This document shows positions 35,300 through 45,018 of a stretch of 64,000 nt of DNA, piece after piece. Made by a program: the position numbers and the translations under genes. The DNA is from Roseibium sp. Sym1 (GTDB lineage Bacteria > Pseudomonadota > Alphaproteobacteria > Rhizobiales > Stappiaceae): positions 5,430,501 to 5,494,500 of the forward strand of contig NZ_CP114786.1 of the NCBI RefSeq assembly GCF_027359675.1. Reading direction: 5' to 3'. The notes under the pieces are model-generated. The model made no database searches. It was not told the origin of the DNA and saw only the letters and a program-made list of their open reading frames with translations. How positions within the stretch are numbered: the first letter of the stretch is position 1; each line of letters opens with the position of its first letter.

Positions 35300-36076
35300 A
35301 TGCGTGTTTTGCGTATGGCTGCGGCCGCTGTTGCAGTTCTGGCTGCCGTGGGTGGTGCCGAGGCGAAAGACTGGTCCAAGGTGCGCATCGGCACCGAAGG
35401 CGCCTATCCTCCGTTCAACTCCCTGACCGCGGACGGTCAGCTGATCGGGTTCGACGTCGACATCGCCAAGGCGCTCTGCGAAGAAATGAAGGTCGAGTGC
35501 GAATTCGTCACCCAGGACTGGGACGGCATGATCCCGGCCCTGCAGGCCGGCAAGTTCGACGCCGTGATCGCCTCCATGTCGATCACCGAGGAGCGCAAGC
35601 AGAAGGTCGACTTCACCAACAAGTACTACAACACCCCGCCGGCAATCGCCGTGCCGAAGGACTCCGCTCTTTCCGGCACGACCGACGAAGACCTGAAGGG
35701 CGTGGCGCTTGGAGCCCAGTCTTCCACGACCCACTCCAACTACGCTGAAGAGAAGCTGCCGTCGGCTGAGCTGAAGCTCTACCCGACTCCGGACGAGTAC
35801 AAGCTTGATGTTGCCAGCGGCCGTATCGACGCCGTCATCGACGACGTCGTGGTCCTGTCCGACTGGCTGGCGACCGATGACGGCGCCTGCTGCAAGCTGC
35901 TCGGCACCCTGACCCCGGATCCGGTCATCAACGGTGAAGGCGCGGGCATCGCCATCCGCAAGGAAGACGGCGACCTGAAGGAAAAGTTCAACGCAGCCAT
36001 CGAAGCCATTCTGGCGAACGGAAAGTACAAGGAAATCAACGACAAGTACTTCACGTTCGACGTCTACGGCGGCTGA
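35300..36076 (+). CDS. Periplasmic basic-amino-acid-binding protein of an ABC importer
   Basis: A 258-residue type 3 solute-binding protein with a signal peptide (RMAAAAVAVLAAVGGAEA). The domain starts VRIGTEGAYPPFNSL and contains GQLIGFDVDIAKALCEEM, WDGMIPALQAGKFDAVIASMSIT and GRIDAVIDDVVVL, characteristic of the lysine/arginine/ornithine and octopine/nopaline group. An extra CC pair (GACCKLLG) could form a disulfide. TAGGGGAA precedes the ATG. It heads an operon with two permease genes; the ligand is probably arginine, ornithine or a related compound (inference). Confidence 0.92.
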   Translation: MRVLRMAAAAVAVLAAVGGAEAKDWSKVRIGTEGAYPPFNSLTADGQLIGFDVDIAKALCEEMKVECEFVTQDWDGMIPALQAGKFDAVIASMSITEERKQKVDFTNKYYNTPPAIAVPKDSALSGTTDEDLKGVALGAQSSTTHSNYAEEKLPSAELKLYPTPDEYKLDVASGRIDAVIDDVVVLSDWLATDDGACCKLLGTLTPDPVINGEGAGIAIRKEDGDLKEKFNAAIEAILANGKYKEINDKYFTFDVYGG

Positions 36077-36106
36077 TCTGACTGCTGCTTGACAATGCAA
36101 CCGGCG

Positions 36107-36125
36107 CGGCGCGTTCTGCGCGCCG
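36107..36125 (+). terminator. Stem-loop between binding-protein and permease genes
   Basis: CGGCGCG and CGCGCCG form a 7-bp stem around a five-base loop, 30 bases after the binding-protein stop. It has no T run. Such intercistronic hairpins usually stabilise the upstream message so that the binding protein is made in excess over the permeases. Confidence 0.5.
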
Positions 36126-36209
36126 TGTCCAGCCGCAGGGAAACATCCCGCGGTACGGCCGGAGGGGCGGCCGGAACAATAACGACAAAAACGAAAGAAG
36201 CGCCGGCTT

Positions 36210-36923
36210 ATGAATGAAGCTTTGACGCTATTGTCCTTCGGGGAACAGGGCTGGGGCGACGAGATCGCCAGAGGCGTGCTCGTAACGATATCACTTGCAC
36301 TTGCCTCCCTGCCTTTCGGCTTGCTCCTCGGGTTTTTCCTTGCTCTTGCAAAAAACACGTCCGAGCCAAGCCTCAAGCTAGCCGCCAATATCTACACAAC
36401 CATCTTTCGCGGCCTGCCGGAGCTGCTGACGCTGTTCATGGTGTATTACGGCGTGCAGATCGCGATACGCGAAGCCTTGAAGCTGCTCGGAAGCGAAACC
36501 TATGTCGAAGTAAACTCCTTCGTCGCTGGCATGGTTGCCCTTTCTTTGGTGTTTTCCTCCTATGCATCGGAAGCGTTCCTGTCAGCCTTCCGCGGCATTC
36601 AGCAAGGGCAATATGAAGGCGGATTCGCGCTCGGTCTCACGCGCCGACAGACCATGTTCCTGGTAATCCTGCCCCAGTTGATCCGTCTTGCCTTGCCCGC
36701 GCTCGGCAACCTGTGGCTGATCCTGTTGAAGGAAACGGCGTTGGTATCGGTGATCGGTCTGGAAGACACGTTGCGGATGACAAGCATCGCCGCGCGTGTG
36801 ACCAAAGAACCCTTCCTGTTTTTCGGTCTCGCCTGCCTGATCTATCTTGTCCTGGCCATGATCTCCTCTACCGGCCTTGTCAGGATCGAAGCATGGTCCA
36901 AAAAAGGGGAGACTTTGAAATGA
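36210..36923 (+). CDS. Amino acid ABC transporter permease (HisQ/OccQ type)
   Basis: A 237-residue inner membrane protein with about five helices. It contains the HEAT-type start (ARGVLVTISLALASLPFG), IFRGLPELLTLFMVYYG and the EAA loop SAFRGIQQGQYEGGFALGLT, which contacts the ATPase. Its stop overlaps the start of the second permease by four bases. Confidence 0.92.
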   Translation: MNEALTLLSFGEQGWGDEIARGVLVTISLALASLPFGLLLGFFLALAKNTSEPSLKLAANIYTTIFRGLPELLTLFMVYYGVQIAIREALKLLGSETYVEVNSFVAGMVALSLVFSSYASEAFLSAFRGIQQGQYEGGFALGLTRRQTMFLVILPQLIRLALPALGNLWLILLKETALVSVIGLEDTLRMTSIAARVTKEPFLFFGLACLIYLVLAMISSTGLVRIEAWSKKGETLK

Positions 36924-37831
36924 TCTCCCCCAACCCGACTACAGGCCGAAAACCGCCGCTGGCGGCAAAAGCGCCCTGGACCAATGCCAAGATTGCCGGC
37001 CATGTGCTGATGGCGCTCTGGACCATCGCCTTTGTCTACCTGGCATACTACCTGCTCGGCAATCTAGAGAAGCCCATTCTCGACACAGCCTTGCCCTACC
37101 TCAGCGGAAGTTGGGCGGAATACGCCCAGCAACGCCTGGCAACCCATGAGTTTGACAGTTACCTGGGGCGCTACGGGGACAAATACGTCGACGGGTTCAT
37201 CGTGACCCTGCAAATTGTCGGTCTTTCACTCTTGTTCGGTGCGGCGCTCTCCATTCCGCTGGCCATGGCGCGTTCCTCCAAGTGGAGGCTGTTATCCGCA
37301 CCCGCTTACGCCTATGTGTATTTCTTCCGCGGCACTCCGCTGCTTGCACAGACATTTCTGGTTTATTATGGGTTCGGATCTTTCCGCGAAGAACTGCAAT
37401 CCGTGGGTCTCTGGTGGTTTTTCCGCGATGCATTCTACTGCGTGGTCTTCGCGTTCTCGCTGAATACATCCGCCTATCAGGCGGAGATCCTGCGCGGTGC
37501 GGTGCAAAACATATCCAAAGGTCAATGGGAGGGCGCTGCCGCGCTAGGTCTCTCGAAACCCGTGACCTTCTTCAAGATCATACTGCCCCAGGCGTTGATG
37601 GTGGCGCTGCGCCCCTATGGCAACGAGATCATTCTCATGATCAAGGGCTCGGCCATCGCCTCTATTGTCACGATCTACGATCTGATGGGAGAAACCCGGC
37701 GGGCCTATTCGCGAACCTATGATTTCCAGGCCTATATCTGGGCAGCGGTGATTTATCTCTTGATCGTGGAAACCCTTCGTCGCACGTGGGACAAGATCGA
37801 GGCCCGCCTCACCCGCCACCTGAAACGGTGA
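36920..37831 (+). CDS. Amino acid ABC transporter permease (HisM/OccM type)
   Basis: A 303-residue inner membrane protein. It contains FIVTLQIVGLSLLFGAALS, FFRGTPLLAQTFLVYYGFG and the EAA loop ILRGAVQNISKGQWEGAAAL. It is longer at the N-terminus than most members. AGGGGAG lies eight bases before the ATG at 36920, which overlaps the first permease gene. No ATPase gene follows or precedes the permeases in this window, so the system may borrow one encoded elsewhere. Confidence 0.92.
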   Translation: MISPNPTTGRKPPLAAKAPWTNAKIAGHVLMALWTIAFVYLAYYLLGNLEKPILDTALPYLSGSWAEYAQQRLATHEFDSYLGRYGDKYVDGFIVTLQIVGLSLLFGAALSIPLAMARSSKWRLLSAPAYAYVYFFRGTPLLAQTFLVYYGFGSFREELQSVGLWWFFRDAFYCVVFAFSLNTSAYQAEILRGAVQNISKGQWEGAAALGLSKPVTFFKIILPQALMVALRPYGNEIILMIKGSAIASIVTIYDLMGETRRAYSRTYDFQAYIWAAVIYLLIVETLRRTWDKIEARLTRHLKR

Positions 37832-37882
37832 TCCGTCACCGCTTCCTGCCTTACCCTGCGCCGTTCAACCGGATGACCCGTC

Positions 37883-39049
37883 ATGCCCAAGACACCGCCC
37901 CTTGCCCCCGGCCTCCATCCCGACAGCCTGCTGGCCCATGGCGGGGGCGGCCATGATCCGGCGACCGGTGCCGTTGTACCGCCGATCCCGACAGCAACCA
38001 CGTTTGTTCGGGACGAAGCCTATGCACCGGTAAGCCCCGACCATGTCTACAGCCGGGACGACAACGCGCTCTACAGGAAGACAGAGGGCCTGATCGCGGC
38101 TCTTGAAGGTGGCGCGGAAAGCCGGCTGTTTGCCTCGGGCATGGCGGCCATAGCCGCGGTCGCGCGCAGCGTTGCTCCGGGCGGTACGCTGCTGGTCCAG
38201 TCGGGCATCTATTGGGGCACCACCCTGTTTCTGCGCAAGCTCTGCGCCCGCAACAAGGTTGCCCTCATCGAGGCCGACGCCGGCGACCCGCAGGCGTTTC
38301 TGGACGAGATTTCCGTGACCCGGCCGGACCTGGTCTGGCTGGAGGTGCCGAGCAATCCGTTTCTGCAGGTTGCCGATATCAAAAGCATTTCCGAGCGCTG
38401 CAGGCAGGCAGGTACCCTTCTCGCCGTGGACGCAACGGCGGCAACACCCCTGATCCTGAAACCACTGGCGCTCGGCGCGGACCTGGTCATGCACTCGGCA
38501 ACAAAGGCCCTCAACGGCCATTCGGACCTGCTTGGCGGCGTGGTGACATCCGCAGACGCCGGCAACAAAGCCTGGGGCCTTGTGAAAGAGGAACGCAAGC
38601 TGGCCGGCGCCGTTTTGGGGTCTTTCGAGACCTGGCTGCTGCTGCGCGGGCTCCGGACGCTGGCCCTGCGCGTGGAGCGCATGAACGCCAACGCGATGGC
38701 CGTTGCGGCGTTTCTTGAAAACCACCCAAAGGTCGAGGCGGTGCTCTACCCCGGACTGGCGGGCCACCCTGAGCATGATCTTGCCAAATCGCAAATGCAG
38801 GGCGGCTTCGGCTCGCTGATGTCGGTGCTGATCAAGGGCGGAAAGGCGGAGGCCCTGACGGTCGCCGGTGCCCTTGACCTGTTCCAGCGGGCAACCTCGC
38901 TTGGTGGCACCGAAAGCCTGGTCGAGCACAGGTTCACCATCGAGGGGGAAGGATCGGGCATTCCGGAAAACCTGCTTCGGCTGTCAATCGGCATCGAACA
39001 TGGCGACGACCTGATTGCGGATCTGGACCAGGCCCTGGCCTGTCTTTGA
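37883..39049 (+). CDS. Cys/Met-metabolism PLP-dependent enzyme (cystathionine gamma-synthase family)
   Basis: A 388-residue fold type I PLP enzyme. Visible motifs: PPIPTATTF and YSRDDNALYRKTEGLIAALE near the start, LFASGMAAI (phosphate-binding loop), LVWLEVPSNPFLQV, VDATAATP and the PLP lysine in HSATKALNGHSDLLGG; SLGGTESLVEH follows. The usual Asp-Asn-T in the PLP-Asp segment reads VDATAA. Reactions in the family include gamma-synthases, gamma-lyases and beta-lyases, and this cannot be resolved here. It lies 51 bases after the permease gene, probably in the same operon. Confidence 0.88.
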   Translation: MPKTPPLAPGLHPDSLLAHGGGGHDPATGAVVPPIPTATTFVRDEAYAPVSPDHVYSRDDNALYRKTEGLIAALEGGAESRLFASGMAAIAAVARSVAPGGTLLVQSGIYWGTTLFLRKLCARNKVALIEADAGDPQAFLDEISVTRPDLVWLEVPSNPFLQVADIKSISERCRQAGTLLAVDATAATPLILKPLALGADLVMHSATKALNGHSDLLGGVVTSADAGNKAWGLVKEERKLAGAVLGSFETWLLLRGLRTLALRVERMNANAMAVAAFLENHPKVEAVLYPGLAGHPEHDLAKSQMQGGFGSLMSVLIKGGKAEALTVAGALDLFQRATSLGGTESLVEHRFTIEGEGSGIPENLLRLSIGIEHGDDLIADLDQALACL

Positions 39050-39052
39050 CCG

Positions 39053-39958
39053 TCAAAGGTCTTCGCCGGACCTGCTTTCCTGCTCGGCGCGCATCGAGCG
39101 CATCCATTTGAGAAAGGCCTTCAGGGGCGGACGCTTCTGGCCCGGCCGCGTCACCAGGTGATAGCCGGTCCCGGGATAGACGCCTTCCTCGAAAAGCACC
39201 TTCATGTTGCCGGCGGCAATGTCCGGCTCCAGGAACGTCTTGGCCGTGGCCGAGATGCCGTCACCGCGCCGCACGCCTTCCAGCACCATGTAGCCGGGCA
39301 AATGGGTGATGTTCAGCTTGCCCCTGGGCACCACGCCCTGGCGCTCCATCCAGACGGCCAGCTCGTTCGTGCCGTATTCCTGGAGCCATGGATAGTCGAG
39401 CAGATCCTCCGGCTTTTCGATTTTGCGGTCGCCAATCAGGCAACTTGCGCCGACCACGGCGAAGTTCGTCGTCAGGAACAGTTCGGCCTCCAGTCCGGGC
39501 CAGTCGCCCTTCCCGAAGCGGATGGCCAGGTCGATCCCGCCGGGGCGAAACTCCACGACCTCCGCCGACGGATTGAGCATCAGTTCGACATCCGGGTGCT
39601 TGAGGCGGAAATCGTTGATTCGCGGCATCAGCCAGCTGATTGCGAAAGACGGTGTCATGGTGATGTTGAGCGGACGCGCGACATCATCCTGCAGAAGGTC
39701 GTCCACCGTTTCACGGATGGTATCGAAACCGCTGCTTACCCCTTCGAACAGGCGATCGCCTTCGGGCGTGAGTGCAACACCCCTGCCCTCGCGCACCACG
39801 AGCTGCAGCCCGAGGAATGCTTCCAGCGAACGGATCTGCTGGCTGATGGCCGCGTGGGTCACGTTCAACTCGCGTCCGGCCGCCGACAGGCTTTTGGTCT
39901 CCGCGACCGCGGCAAAGGCTTTCAGGCTGTTCAACGACGGTAGAGAGCGCCAATCCAT
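39053..39958 (-). CDS. LysR-family regulator (GcvA-like)
   Basis: A 301-residue protein with an N-terminal winged helix (SLNSLKAFAAVAETKSLSAA, then VTHAAISQQIRSLEAFLGLQL) and an effector domain starting near residue 90 with PLNITMTPSFAISWLMPRI, a GcvA-like pattern. The ATG at 39958 has AGGTGAG about eight bases upstream; longer in-frame starts add unrelated residues. An inverted repeat covers its own start region. It is convergent with the PLP enzyme gene and divergent from a very small gene. Confidence 0.9.
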   Translation of the reverse strand: MDWRSLPSLNSLKAFAAVAETKSLSAAGRELNVTHAAISQQIRSLEAFLGLQLVVREGRGVALTPEGDRLFEGVSSGFDTIRETVDDLLQDDVARPLNITMTPSFAISWLMPRINDFRLKHPDVELMLNPSAEVVEFRPGGIDLAIRFGKGDWPGLEAELFLTTNFAVVGASCLIGDRKIEKPEDLLDYPWLQEYGTNELAVWMERQGVVPRGKLNITHLPGYMVLEGVRRGDGISATAKTFLEPDIAAGNMKVLFEEGVYPGTGYHLVTRPGQKRPPLKAFLKWMRSMRAEQESRSGEDL

Positions 39959-39977
39959 ATGTAATCTCACCTTACAT
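39959..39977. promoter_or_regulatory. Inverted repeat before the GcvA-like gene
   Basis: ATGTAA and TTACAT flank seven bases, directly upstream of the start codon of the LysR gene. The spacing fits the T-N11-A type sites used by LysR proteins, so autoregulation is plausible. Confidence 0.4.
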
Positions 39978-40058
39978 TTTGGAAATCTTCTTGACTGGCG
40001 ATTTCCGCACCTTTTGGCCATCTTAGGCTCACACACACCGGCAAGAGGATGTAAGCCA

Positions 40059-40211
40059 ATGTTCGATATTTATGCCCGCAGCTTCCTGGAAGCAACCCGT
40101 TTCACGCCCAACACCCGGCCTGGCTCCAAAGCGCAGGAGCGCCCGGAAGTAACCGCCCAGAAGCGGCAGCGGCACCTGCTGCTTTGGCAAAGGCGTCCCT
40201 ACTGGGCCTGA
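40059..40211 (+). CDS. Possible 50-residue basic protein
   Basis: A short frame encoding 50 residues, basic and ending in a cluster of Arg, Gln and aromatic residues (RQRHLLLWQRRPYWA), starting MFDIYARSFLEATRF. AGAGGA lies about nine bases before the ATG. It is divergent from the LysR gene and ends 76 bases before the terminator at 40287. No family is recognised. It may be real because of the start context, but such short frames are often spurious. Confidence 0.4.
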   Translation: MFDIYARSFLEATRFTPNTRPGSKAQERPEVTAQKRQRHLLLWQRRPYWA

Positions 40212-40286
40212 CGGTCGGGGGAATGGTTCGCCTGAAGGCTGACAGCCTCCGGGAAATGCCCTAAAACCATGACGAACATGTTCTAC

Positions 40287-40316
40287 AAAAAGGCCCGGTT
40301 CAAAACCGGGCCTTTG
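40287..40316. terminator. Strong hairpin upstream of the dehydrogenase gene
   Basis: AAAGGCCCGGTT and AACCGGGCCTTT pair perfectly over 12 bases with a three-base loop and a short T run. It lies 21 bases before the dehydrogenase start codon, after the possible small gene. It could terminate the small transcript. Confidence 0.65.
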
Positions 40317-40336
40317 TCTGCGAAAGGAGCCGCGTC

Positions 40337-41215
40337 ATGGCAAAGGTTGCATTTATCGGTCTGGGTGTCATGGGGTATCCGATGGCCGGTTACCTGAAAA
40401 CCAAGGGCGGCCACGACGTGACCGTCTACAACCGCACAACGGCCAAGGCGGAGCGTTGGGCGGACGAATTCGGCGGCGCCTTCGCAAAAACGCCGAAGGA
40501 AGCGGCCGAGGGCTGCGACTTCGTGTTTGCCTGCGTCGGCAATGACGACGACCTTCGGTCTGTCACGACCGGCCCGGATGGCGCGTTTCACGGTCTGAAA
40601 CAGGGAGCGATCTTCATCGACAACACCACCGCCTCCGCCGAAGTCGCCCGCGAACTGCATGCGGCGGCGAAGGAAAAGGGATGCGGTTTCATCGATGCAC
40701 CGGTTTCCGGCGGCCAGGCAGGCGCGGAGAACGGTGTTCTTACCGTGATGTGCGGCGGTGACCAGGACATGTTCGACAAGGCAAAGCCGGCGATCGAGTG
40801 TTTTGCGAAATTCGTCGGCCTGATGGGAGAAAGCGGCGCCGGCCAGCTGACCAAGATGGTCAACCAGATCTGCATTGCCGGCCTGGTCCAGGGCCTGTCC
40901 GAAGCAATCCACTTTGCCAAGAAGGCCGATCTCGACGTCGAGAAGGTGATTTCCGCGATCCGTGGCGGCGCGGCACAGTCCTGGCAGATGGAAAATCGCT
41001 GGGAGACCATGAATGCCGGCAAGTTCGACTATGGCTTCGCCGTCGACTGGATGCGCAAGGATCTCGGCATTTGCCTGAAGACCGCCAACGACACCGGCGC
41101 CCGCCTGCCGGTGACAGCCCTGGTGGACCAGTTCTATGCCGAGGTCCAGGCCATGGGCGGCAAGCGCTGGGACACATCCAGCCTGATCGCCCGGCTTGAA
41201 AACGCCGACAAATAA
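40337..41215 (+). CDS. NAD(P)-dependent beta-hydroxyacid dehydrogenase (3-hydroxyisobutyrate dehydrogenase family)
   Basis: A 292-residue protein. The N-terminal Rossmann domain has KVAFIGLGVMGYPMAGYL and VTVYNRTTAKAERWA; FIDAPVSGGQAGAENG is the substrate-binding loop and the catalytic Lys lies in GQLTKMVNQ. Such enzymes reduce or oxidise 3-hydroxyisobutyrate, tartronate semialdehyde or related acids; the exact substrate cannot be decided. AAAGGAG precedes the ATG. Confidence 0.9.
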   Translation: MAKVAFIGLGVMGYPMAGYLKTKGGHDVTVYNRTTAKAERWADEFGGAFAKTPKEAAEGCDFVFACVGNDDDLRSVTTGPDGAFHGLKQGAIFIDNTTASAEVARELHAAAKEKGCGFIDAPVSGGQAGAENGVLTVMCGGDQDMFDKAKPAIECFAKFVGLMGESGAGQLTKMVNQICIAGLVQGLSEAIHFAKKADLDVEKVISAIRGGAAQSWQMENRWETMNAGKFDYGFAVDWMRKDLGICLKTANDTGARLPVTALVDQFYAEVQAMGGKRWDTSSLIARLENADK

Positions 41216-41234
41216 TCACTGCAAGGCGGCCGCC

Positions 41235-41945
41235 GTGTCGGCATCTGACCAGGCCTGGACGGCGGACACCGTGCTTGAAGCATTGCGTGCGGCGGGCTCG
41301 GAAAGGAACCGTGCCGGCATGGCGCGCTTCGGCATCGATGCGTCGAGAGCGTTCGGTGTCCCCCTGTCCGTGCTCAGGCCGCTCGCCCGCAGGATCGGCC
41401 GTTCGCCGGAACTTGCCCAGCCCTTGTGGGACAGCGGCTGTCACGAGGCGCGCCTGATGGCGATCCTGCTGACGCCGCCCCGGTTGCTCACGCCGGACCT
41501 TGCCTTCTCCTGGCTGGAGGACATCCGGTCATGGGATCTGTGCGACCAGTTGACCAACGTACTGGCGAGGCGGGCGGGATCGGACGAAATGGTTCCTGTC
41601 CTCGCGGTGGACGAACGAGAGTTTGTCCGCCGCTCCGCATTCGCCCTGATCGCCTGGCGCGCGGTGCATGCCAAGACAGCGCCGGATTCAGAATTCCTGG
41701 GCTATCTTGACCTTATCAGGCGCTTTGCCACCGACGAGCGCAACTTCGTCTGGAAGGCTGTTCACTGGGCCTTGCGGCAGATCGGCAAACGCTCGATTGA
41801 CCTGCACGGCCCCGCCCTGAAACTGGCAGAGGACTTGAGTGCGTCTCCGGACAAGACCGCACGCAAGGTCGGCCGTGCAGCCACCAGGGAACTCACCTCC
41901 GAGAAAGTTCTGGCCCGGCTGCACAAGCCTCCGCCGGAAGGCTGA
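41235..41945 (+). CDS. DNA alkylation repair protein (AlkD-like HEAT-repeat family)
   Basis: A 236-residue helical-repeat protein of the DNA alkylation repair group: FGVPLSVLRPLARRIG, LAQPLWDSGCHEARLMAILL, SWDLCDQLTNVLARRAG and FATDERNFVWKAVHWALRQIG are the typical repeats. AlkD-type proteins release 3- and 7-methylated purines from DNA without base flipping. The GTG at 41235, with AAGG eight bases upstream, is preferred over TTG 41196, which lies inside the dehydrogenase gene. It starts 20 bases after that gene, so the pair may be co-transcribed. Confidence 0.85.
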   Translation: MSASDQAWTADTVLEALRAAGSERNRAGMARFGIDASRAFGVPLSVLRPLARRIGRSPELAQPLWDSGCHEARLMAILLTPPRLLTPDLAFSWLEDIRSWDLCDQLTNVLARRAGSDEMVPVLAVDEREFVRRSAFALIAWRAVHAKTAPDSEFLGYLDLIRRFATDERNFVWKAVHWALRQIGKRSIDLHGPALKLAEDLSASPDKTARKVGRAATRELTSEKVLARLHKPPPEG

Positions 41946-41959
41946 GTGTTCGCCCCTGC

Positions 41960-42460
41960 CTATTTGCCCGCGGCCTCCCGGGCGATTTCCTCCAGCAGCG
42001 CATTGACGTTTGCAAGCGCCGTCTTGGAGGCATCCGAACCGGTTTCGCCCAGCTTCCGATATCCGACGGTGACCTTGCCGGGTGCATCAGGCTGTTCGTA
42101 GACAAACACGGCATACGGGCAATAGGCGATGTTGGCTGCATCAGCCTCCATGGCCTTGCGTGACAGGTTCGCGGAACAGAACAGCATCGACTGCGCCTGC
42201 GTATAGACCTGTTTCTCACCGCCAACATCTTCAGACGTCCGGTTCAGCATCTCGCCGATATGAGAGACGTAGTCGATGACAAGACCGCGATTGACGATGG
42301 CATTTTCAAGATCGAAGCGCACGTCTTCGAAGTTGGCCTCGACCTGGTAGGCCGTCACACCTTCCGGAACGGATTGTGCGGCGGCCGGCAGGCCGGCCGT
42401 GACGAGCAGAGCGGTCGAGACCGCGCCGGCAAACATGGTGCTCCAAGGTAAATTCAGCAT
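41960..42460 (-). CDS. Exported DUF302-domain protein
   Basis: A 166-residue protein with a signal peptide (MFAGAVSTALLVTAGLPAAAQ, with processing before SVPEG). DUF302 features are visible in the middle: a conserved Gly-His-like segment replaced by VIDYVSHIGEML, and MLFCSANLSRKAM with AYCPYAVFVYEQ. The function of the family is unknown. GGAGG lies eight bases before the ATG at 42460. It is 97 bases after the ferredoxin-reductase gene of the betaine locus on the same strand and might be part of it. Confidence 0.72.
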   Translation of the reverse strand: MLNLPWSTMFAGAVSTALLVTAGLPAAAQSVPEGVTAYQVEANFEDVRFDLENAIVNRGLVIDYVSHIGEMLNRTSEDVGGEKQVYTQAQSMLFCSANLSRKAMEADAANIAYCPYAVFVYEQPDAPGKVTVGYRKLGETGSDASKTALANVNALLEEIAREAAGK

Positions 42461-42556
42461 GCGATGTCCTCCCTGTGACCGCCACAGACTAAGGCCTTGC
42501 ACAGACGCGTGCCATTGATACATCGCAAAAATTGAATATTTCCGTTTAAACCCGGC

Positions 42557-43630
42557 TCAGACCTCGACTTCCACGGTTCCGATTGGGTTGGAGCAGCAGG
42601 CCAGGATATAGCCGGCGTCGACATCCTCTTCGCTGATGCCGCCGGAATGGACCATGTGCACATCGCCGGAGAGTTTCTTGACCTTGCAGGTGCCGCAGAC
42701 GCCGAAGGTGCAGCCGGACGGGATGTTGAGCCCGGCATCCTTGGCGACAGCCAGAACCGTGTCGGTTTCCGAGCACCAGGCCGAGACCTGCGAATTCGCG
42801 AAGACGATCTGCGCCTGAACGTCATCCTGAGGCACGACATCGTCGAATTCGGTCAGTTCCGCCTTGGTTTCCGCCGGAGCCTGGAAGCTTTCCTGGTAAT
42901 AGCGGTCCATGTCGTAGCCGAGCGAGTTCAGGATCTCGCGCACCGATTCCATGAAACCTTCAGGACCACAGCAAAAGACGTCCCGTTCAAGATAATCGTT
43001 ACACATCAGACCCAGCATGAGCTGGTTGAAATGGCCGCGATAGCCGGTCCAGACCTCGTAGGGGTCGCTCTTCGACACGACAAAATGCAGCTGCAGACCG
43101 GTCACCCGGCTGGCCATGTATTCCAGCTTCTGGCGAAAGATCAGCTCAACCGGCCGGTTCGCGCACTGGATGAAACAGATGTCGGGATCCTCGCCGCGCT
43201 CGAACAGGGTCTGTGCCATCGACATCATCGGCGTGACGCCGGAGCCAGCGGAGATGAACAGGTACTTGCCGTCCGGACTGGGGGGCAGATGGAACAGACC
43301 GGCCGGACCATAGGCCTTGATCTGCATGCCCGGCTTCAGGTGGTCGAGCATCCAGCGGGTGCCTATGCTGTCCCCGTGTGCCTTGACCGTGACCGAGATA
43401 TAGGCACTGGTCACGGGCGACGACGAGATCGTGTAGGTACGCTGCACGTTGCCGCCGGGAACCGGCAGGTCCAGGGTGATGAACTGGCCGGCCCGGTAGA
43501 CGAAGGTCGCGCCGGAAGGCGGACGGAAGGTGAAGGTCTTCACCTCCGGTGCTTCAGGCAGAACGGCAACGCATTCCAGGACTTCACTGTCGTTCCAAAC
43601 CGGCGTGTCGCGGCCAGGCATCGGGATCAT
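42557..43630 (-). CDS. Ferredoxin-NAD(P)H reductase component of a betaine demethylase (GbcB-type)
   Basis: A 357-residue protein with a FAD/NAD-binding oxidoreductase module followed by a plant-type [2Fe-2S] ferredoxin domain. Motifs: AGQFITLDLPVPGGNVQRTYTISSS (FAD, RxYS type), FISAGSGVTPMMSM (nicotinamide site), VFCCGPEGFM, and the cluster cysteines in SGCTFGVCGTCKV and LACCSNP. It supplies electrons to the Rieske oxygenase whose gene ends four bases upstream; GGAG lies seven bases before the ATG. Glycine betaine or proline betaine is the likely substrate of the pair. Confidence 0.88.
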   Translation of the reverse strand: MIPMPGRDTPVWNDSEVLECVAVLPEAPEVKTFTFRPPSGATFVYRAGQFITLDLPVPGGNVQRTYTISSSPVTSAYISVTVKAHGDSIGTRWMLDHLKPGMQIKAYGPAGLFHLPPSPDGKYLFISAGSGVTPMMSMAQTLFERGEDPDICFIQCANRPVELIFRQKLEYMASRVTGLQLHFVVSKSDPYEVWTGYRGHFNQLMLGLMCNDYLERDVFCCGPEGFMESVREILNSLGYDMDRYYQESFQAPAETKAELTEFDDVVPQDDVQAQIVFANSQVSAWCSETDTVLAVAKDAGLNIPSGCTFGVCGTCKVKKLSGDVHMVHSGGISEEDVDAGYILACCSNPIGTVEVEV

Positions 43631-43634
43631 GAGC

Positions 43635-44921
<1,287 letters not shown>

Positions 44922-45018
44922 TTAGGCTCACCCGAACACGGTATCATAGCCCAAAAACGGCATCCGGTTATCCATGTAAGACGCGCCGGAAAATTCCGCA
45001 GCGATGGTGAAAAATCAG

